Origin: Tillus elongatus
Lineage: Eukaryota; Arthropoda; Insecta; Coleoptera; Cleridae
Reading direction: 5' to 3'
Assembly: GCA_964006375.1 (NCBI GenBank)
Contig: OZ023267.1
Location: 14,418,846-14,482,845 of the forward strand
DNA: 64,000 nt
The translations under genes and the position numbers were made by a program. The notes below the pieces were generated by a model. That model saw only the letters and a program-made list of their open reading frames with translations. It was not told where the DNA came from and did no database searches. Position 1 is the stretch's first letter. The number at the start of each line of letters is the position of its first letter. Positions 60,877 to 64,000 of the stretch are shown in pieces.

Positions 60877-61196
60877 TAGATATCTGCACGGGCACTGCTC
60901 AGAGGAGCTTTCTTCTATAGTTCCTCCACCTGCTGCCACCAACAGATCTACCAGGGGAAAAGGGCGAATTCACCCTTTTACTGTCCAGGTCACCAGAGAT
61001 AGAACACCTTGTTAAGCCCGCTCTTTTGTCCCGAGGACTTCCAAGTTGTGGAATTCCTTGCCGGCACATGTTTTTCCTTCTCCCCTGAACCACCAAACCT
61101 TCAAGTCCAGAATTAACAAGTTGCCTCTTTCCTCCCTGTCGACACCCACAGTACGATAGTATTTAGGCTGTAAGCCCTCATGGTGTGTTGTTGAAA
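60673..61196 (+). pseudogene. LINE family beta, copy e, with (CT)n expansion
   Basis: It starts at YCSHIWGAAASSTLAI and continues LDSIQKRAICLIGDPTL and SLARRRAVGDLS. There the sister sequence tctctcttttatag is expanded to a 47-bp (CT)n run (60826-60872). It then goes on with FYRYLHGHCSEELSSIVPPP to a new stop in TPC* (CYAR in sisters). The complete family 3' end follows (gtatttaggctgtaagccct, gttgttgaaaaaa). It lies in intron 2 of the MBD gene. Confidence 0.85.
60826..60872. repeat. (CT)n microsatellite inside a LINE
   Basis: Grown from the short ctctctctttt of sister LINE beta copies. Confidence 0.9.
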
Positions 61197-61842
61197 AAAA
61201 ACAAAAAAACAAACACTTGTTCTAGCAGTTTGATTGCAACATGATATGTCTCATTTTAAAAAAGAACACTACATTGAGATTCATGGCCAGTAATTTCTAC
61301 AAAGAAATAGCTGAGATTTGATTTGAAAGTAATTTGAAATTGGGACACCAATCACAAGGAAAAATAAAAAATGCATCGGCAGTGCATTTTATCAGAAGAA
61401 TGATGACTGTAACTTACCAATCTGTGTTACTTACATATCACACTTGTTTTTTTACAGAGTAGCATGGCATGATATCAAAGAGTGCCCTTCCTAAAATGGA
61501 ATGTGTTTTTTGTGTGTCTACTTTTGTAAAGCTAATGAAGTCTTTTTGTTCTTGTTATTTATATTTAAACCAAATGCTTTACAAAAAGCCAAATAAAAAT
61601 TCACTTTCATTTATAAAAATACAGGTTAAAAAAGGAAGGTGTAATTACTGACTCATATAGTTAATTTACAAATCATTTCTGCACCTTTATAATGTTGTTG
61701 GAAACCTCTGGTACTGCTTTTATTGTTGAAGATAATAAAACCATATTAGTAATCTCTGAAATGTCAGGGTGATTGACACAGATCATAATTTGAAAAAAAA
61801 ATTGATGAAAACTTTCAGAGCTGAAGATAGTTTTCTTTTCAG
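61197..61842. other. end of intron 2
   Basis: AT-rich. No TE recognised. Ends in the polypyrimidine acceptor of exon 3. Confidence 0.4.
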
Positions 61843-61958
61843 ATTAAACCACCAGCAAAAAAACAGGACAAGAAGGTCACAAAGGCAGGAGACACAAGCA
61901 TGGAAATAGAAGCTGGGCCATCCAAGTGGACACCGAAGAAAACTGGAAAATGGGCAAA
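61843..61958 (+). CDS. MBD-domain chromatin protein, exon 3
   Basis: Acceptor ttttcttttcag at 61842, donor AA|gtaagtt after 61958. It is in phase with exon 2: IKPPAKKQDKKVTKAGDTSM, then EIEAGPSKWTPKKTGKWA plus two bases (phase 2). The Lys-rich, Trp-containing style continues the tail of exon 2. No stop codon occurs, so the gene continues past the window; exon 4 was not found in 61959-64000. Partial protein so far: 477 residues. Confidence 0.75.
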
Positions 61959-62814
61959 GTAAGTTAATTTTTTCAGCATACTTTTTTCTGTTACATCTTC
62001 ATGGGTCAATTCTGGTAAATAGGCTAAGTAAATGTAAAAAAAAATAATTGCAGAAGAAACTTTTTAAATAATTAATTTGTCTTCTGTCTGAATTTACAGA
62101 AAGTCTTTTGGTATATTATTTCTTCTTTTTTTAAGCTTGTGGGTTGATTTTCACAAATTCTATTTTGTGGTCAATAACATGAACATTTTATGTGAGATGT
62201 ATCTTAATAGCTGCAGAATAACAAGTTTCGTTGAACATTAAAAAATAATTTTTCCCTTAGATTTGTAACTCAAGCTCTGAAGCTATGACCTTTTTAAAAT
62301 AAGACTGGAAATGGTTTTCTTATTCAAGCAGGTTTAATAAAATTTGCTCTATAATGTTTTTGCTAAATTGATATTTTTAATAGCATTTTAATTATTTCCT
62401 ATTTGAGCCGACACGACCATGGGCAAACCAGCGACAGTCGGTACAATGTTTGTTGACGGAATGTCAAGCAGAGAAGAAGCCAATACAGTTCTGTTATCAC
62501 AACTAGTGCAACAATTTGAGCTGGCAGTGTTCCTTGAAATTTTCATTTGGAAAAATTGTCTTAAAATAATTATACATGTTGAACACAATACTGTTCGACC
62601 GGTAATTAAATTCCTTTCATTTATTTGTGATCTCCATTGATTTATTTTAATAAGAAATAACACCGAAAATGCACAGGACCATACACTTCCGAATAAACAT
62701 GCGTTTATAACTAGAAAACACAGTATGCAAGCTGATACAGTGAATGCCACACCAGCAATGTCTTTCATACAACCTCAAGTGTCGAATGCCGTTAATTTAG
62801 CAGGTGGTAGTGTA
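61959..62814. other. intron 3, unassigned
   Basis: AT-rich. Frames of 73 codons (+, 62419) and 126 codons (-, 62768) overlap around 62400-62640 with coding-like base use (KPATVGTMFVDGMSSREEAN on +). No family is recognised. No further MBD exon with suitable phase was found. Confidence 0.3.
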
Positions 62815-63125
62815 ATTATCCTTTACGTAATAGTAAAGGATTTTTTTCTCGCCAGAGGGGGTACCACCCCATATATCAAGGGGCCGGTGAAGTCCCAACA
62901 GACGTTTCCGGTTCTGGTGTATGAATCGGTTACCCTTATAAGCAAAAATGATGATGGCTCCTCCTTGTACAAAAGATTCTGGAGGTAGAATACCCCTCCA
63001 TTGGGATCTCCAGGAGAGAGGTGTACAGGGGCCGCCAACATCAAGATTTAACATATCCTTTTCGAATATATGTGGCCTAAATTCTAACCTGAACTCCGTC
63101 CACCATTTCCTCCAGGCTAACAGGC
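62815..63125 (+). pseudogene. LINE 5' piece up to the endonuclease start
   Basis: GC-richer than its surroundings. The end reads GPPTSRFNISFSNICGLNSN, then LNSVHHFLQANRLE, the first strand and helix of a LINE AP-endonuclease (I.F.NI.GL.SN...V..FL). It stops at 63125, before the catalytic residues. The 220 bp before it would be the 5' region or the end of ORF1. It is one of the few 5' LINE parts in the window. Confidence 0.5.
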
Positions 63126-63300
63126 TAGAGGTGTGCGAAGCTTCGAAATTCCGAACCGAACCCGAACTCGAACCGAACCTTCGGTTCGAAAATATGTTCG
63201 CACAAGCGATGTTGAAGTAGTTCGAAGTTCGAAATATGTAATTCTTCAAAATAGTTCGAAGTTCGTTGCTCAAAAATACTTCGAAATTTCACTTTACAGG
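63126..63300. repeat. GAAC/TTCG-rich low-complexity stretch
   Basis: Many variants of ttcgaa, cgaaccg and gttcg, including ccgaaccgaacccgaactcg. No frame or family assigned. Confidence 0.5.
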
Positions 63301-63835
63301 CATTGAATGTTGCCAAAGGTAGCGAAGTTGCGGCCCCTTTAACTCGGTAGCGGCGCTTTAAACTCGTTATCGGTGTCATTGAGTCGATAGCGTAATTTCA
63401 GGAGATTTCGCTCATGCATATTTTTGACAGTAGATGGGACACATTGAGACACGACGGAGCCCTTTAGCAATCACAGAATTATTTTTCTTGTATATCCTAG
63501 CCTCCCAACACCTATTTCAGTAACAACATTATGATGGCGGTGTTCGAAGGCGATCGGTAACGTAAATTTTCAGAAGTTGAGGATAATTGCAGATTGTCTT
63601 TGGAAAACAATGGTTTCAACATGCTTTATTTCACAGTGAGCCAAAACAGTTAAATATTCAGGAGACAGTTCAAACTTGTAGTGGTTTATTTTATACCTAT
63701 CATGCTCACTTTGAACCCTCTCAATCTGTTTACTAAAACTGCCTAGCCAATACCAAACAACAACATATTTACAATTGAGCTTATCTATAGATCTAGAAAT
63801 CTAAAAAAAGTTTAAAATATTTTTTGTTTTTGTGT
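63301..63835. other. no feature seen
   Basis: Mixed sequence with a moderately CpG-rich part to 63450, then AT-rich. Nothing recognised. Confidence 0.3.
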
Positions 63836-63975
63836 TTTTGATTTAACGTTGACCCATCTCTACAACGATCAGCACCGGAAGGCATTTTCACCCAATCAAC
63901 CTGCAAATTTGTCAAACCCTTCCTTTTTGTAAAGAGAGTGGGAATCTTTTACATATCAAATATTGTATGTTACAA
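63836..63975 (-). repeat. SINE relic
   Basis: On the minus strand it follows the SINE 3' half: caggtt for the body, ttt-gtaaagagagtggga for the ctgtaaggagggtaggga block, and aacgttgaccc at the end. Strongly diverged. Confidence 0.5.
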
Positions 63976-64000
63976 TATTTCTAAATTTTGTATTTAAGAA

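Overview
The window is AT-rich, intron-containing eukaryotic DNA that looks like an arthropod, most likely an insect. The reasons are split genes with GT-AG introns, Tc1/mariner elements whose transposase has a DUF4817-type N-terminus, many non-LTR retrotransposons (LINEs), Penelope-like GIY-YIG remnants, a tRNA-headed SINE family, MITEs and very long (TA)n microsatellites. There is no bacterial or phage gene organisation. I cannot name the species.

Only one host gene is well supported. It lies on the + strand and encodes a nuclear protein with a methyl-CpG-binding (MBD/TAM) domain. Its coding exons are at 39477-39921, 56281-57152 and 61843-61958. The splice sites are canonical, the reading phase carries across both introns, and the gene runs off the right edge. 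Intron 1 is 16.4 kb and intron 2 is 4.7 kb, and both are packed with transposable elements (TEs). Everything else is accessory DNA.

Layout. 1-4.4 kb: Penelope, hAT, SINE and LINE relics. 4.4-5.7 kb: tandemly duplicated 3' ends of an RNase H-type LINE (family alpha). 6.2-9.1 kb: fold-back elements and a mariner with very long terminal inverted repeats (TIRs). 10.8-15.7 kb: LINE, SINE and a large dispersed repeat ending in (TA)n. 16.5-22.6 kb: a nest holding two LINEs, one with an uninterrupted 820-codon ORF, plus MITEs. 23.4-28.5 kb: LINE pieces and a second mariner. 29.5-31.4 kb: a LINE of family beta. 31.5-36.2 kb: repeats carrying hammerhead ribozyme cores, broken by a MITE family with 9-bp target duplications. 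36.4-38.5 kb: PIF/Harbinger-like and LINE scraps. 40.8-45.1 kb: two satellite-like arrays sharing sequence with a dispersed TIR element, one of them split by a LINE. 46.7-50.3 kb: a 3.65-kb palindrome centred on a (TA)n tract. 51.6-61.2 kb: a series of LINE fragments, including three more family-beta copies. 62.8-64 kb: a LINE 5' piece and a SINE relic.

The most unusual content is the hammerhead-bearing repeat at 31.5-35.4 kb. Two ribozyme units lie about 182 bp apart once an inserted MITE is removed, and a separate copy has an apparently complete core. This resembles the small ribozyme-bearing retroelements called retrozymes, or Penelope terminal repeats. Next are the apparent birth of satellite arrays from a MITE end, and the large (TA)n-centred palindrome with identical inner and diverged outer arms. 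All family assignments come from reading motifs; no database search was run.
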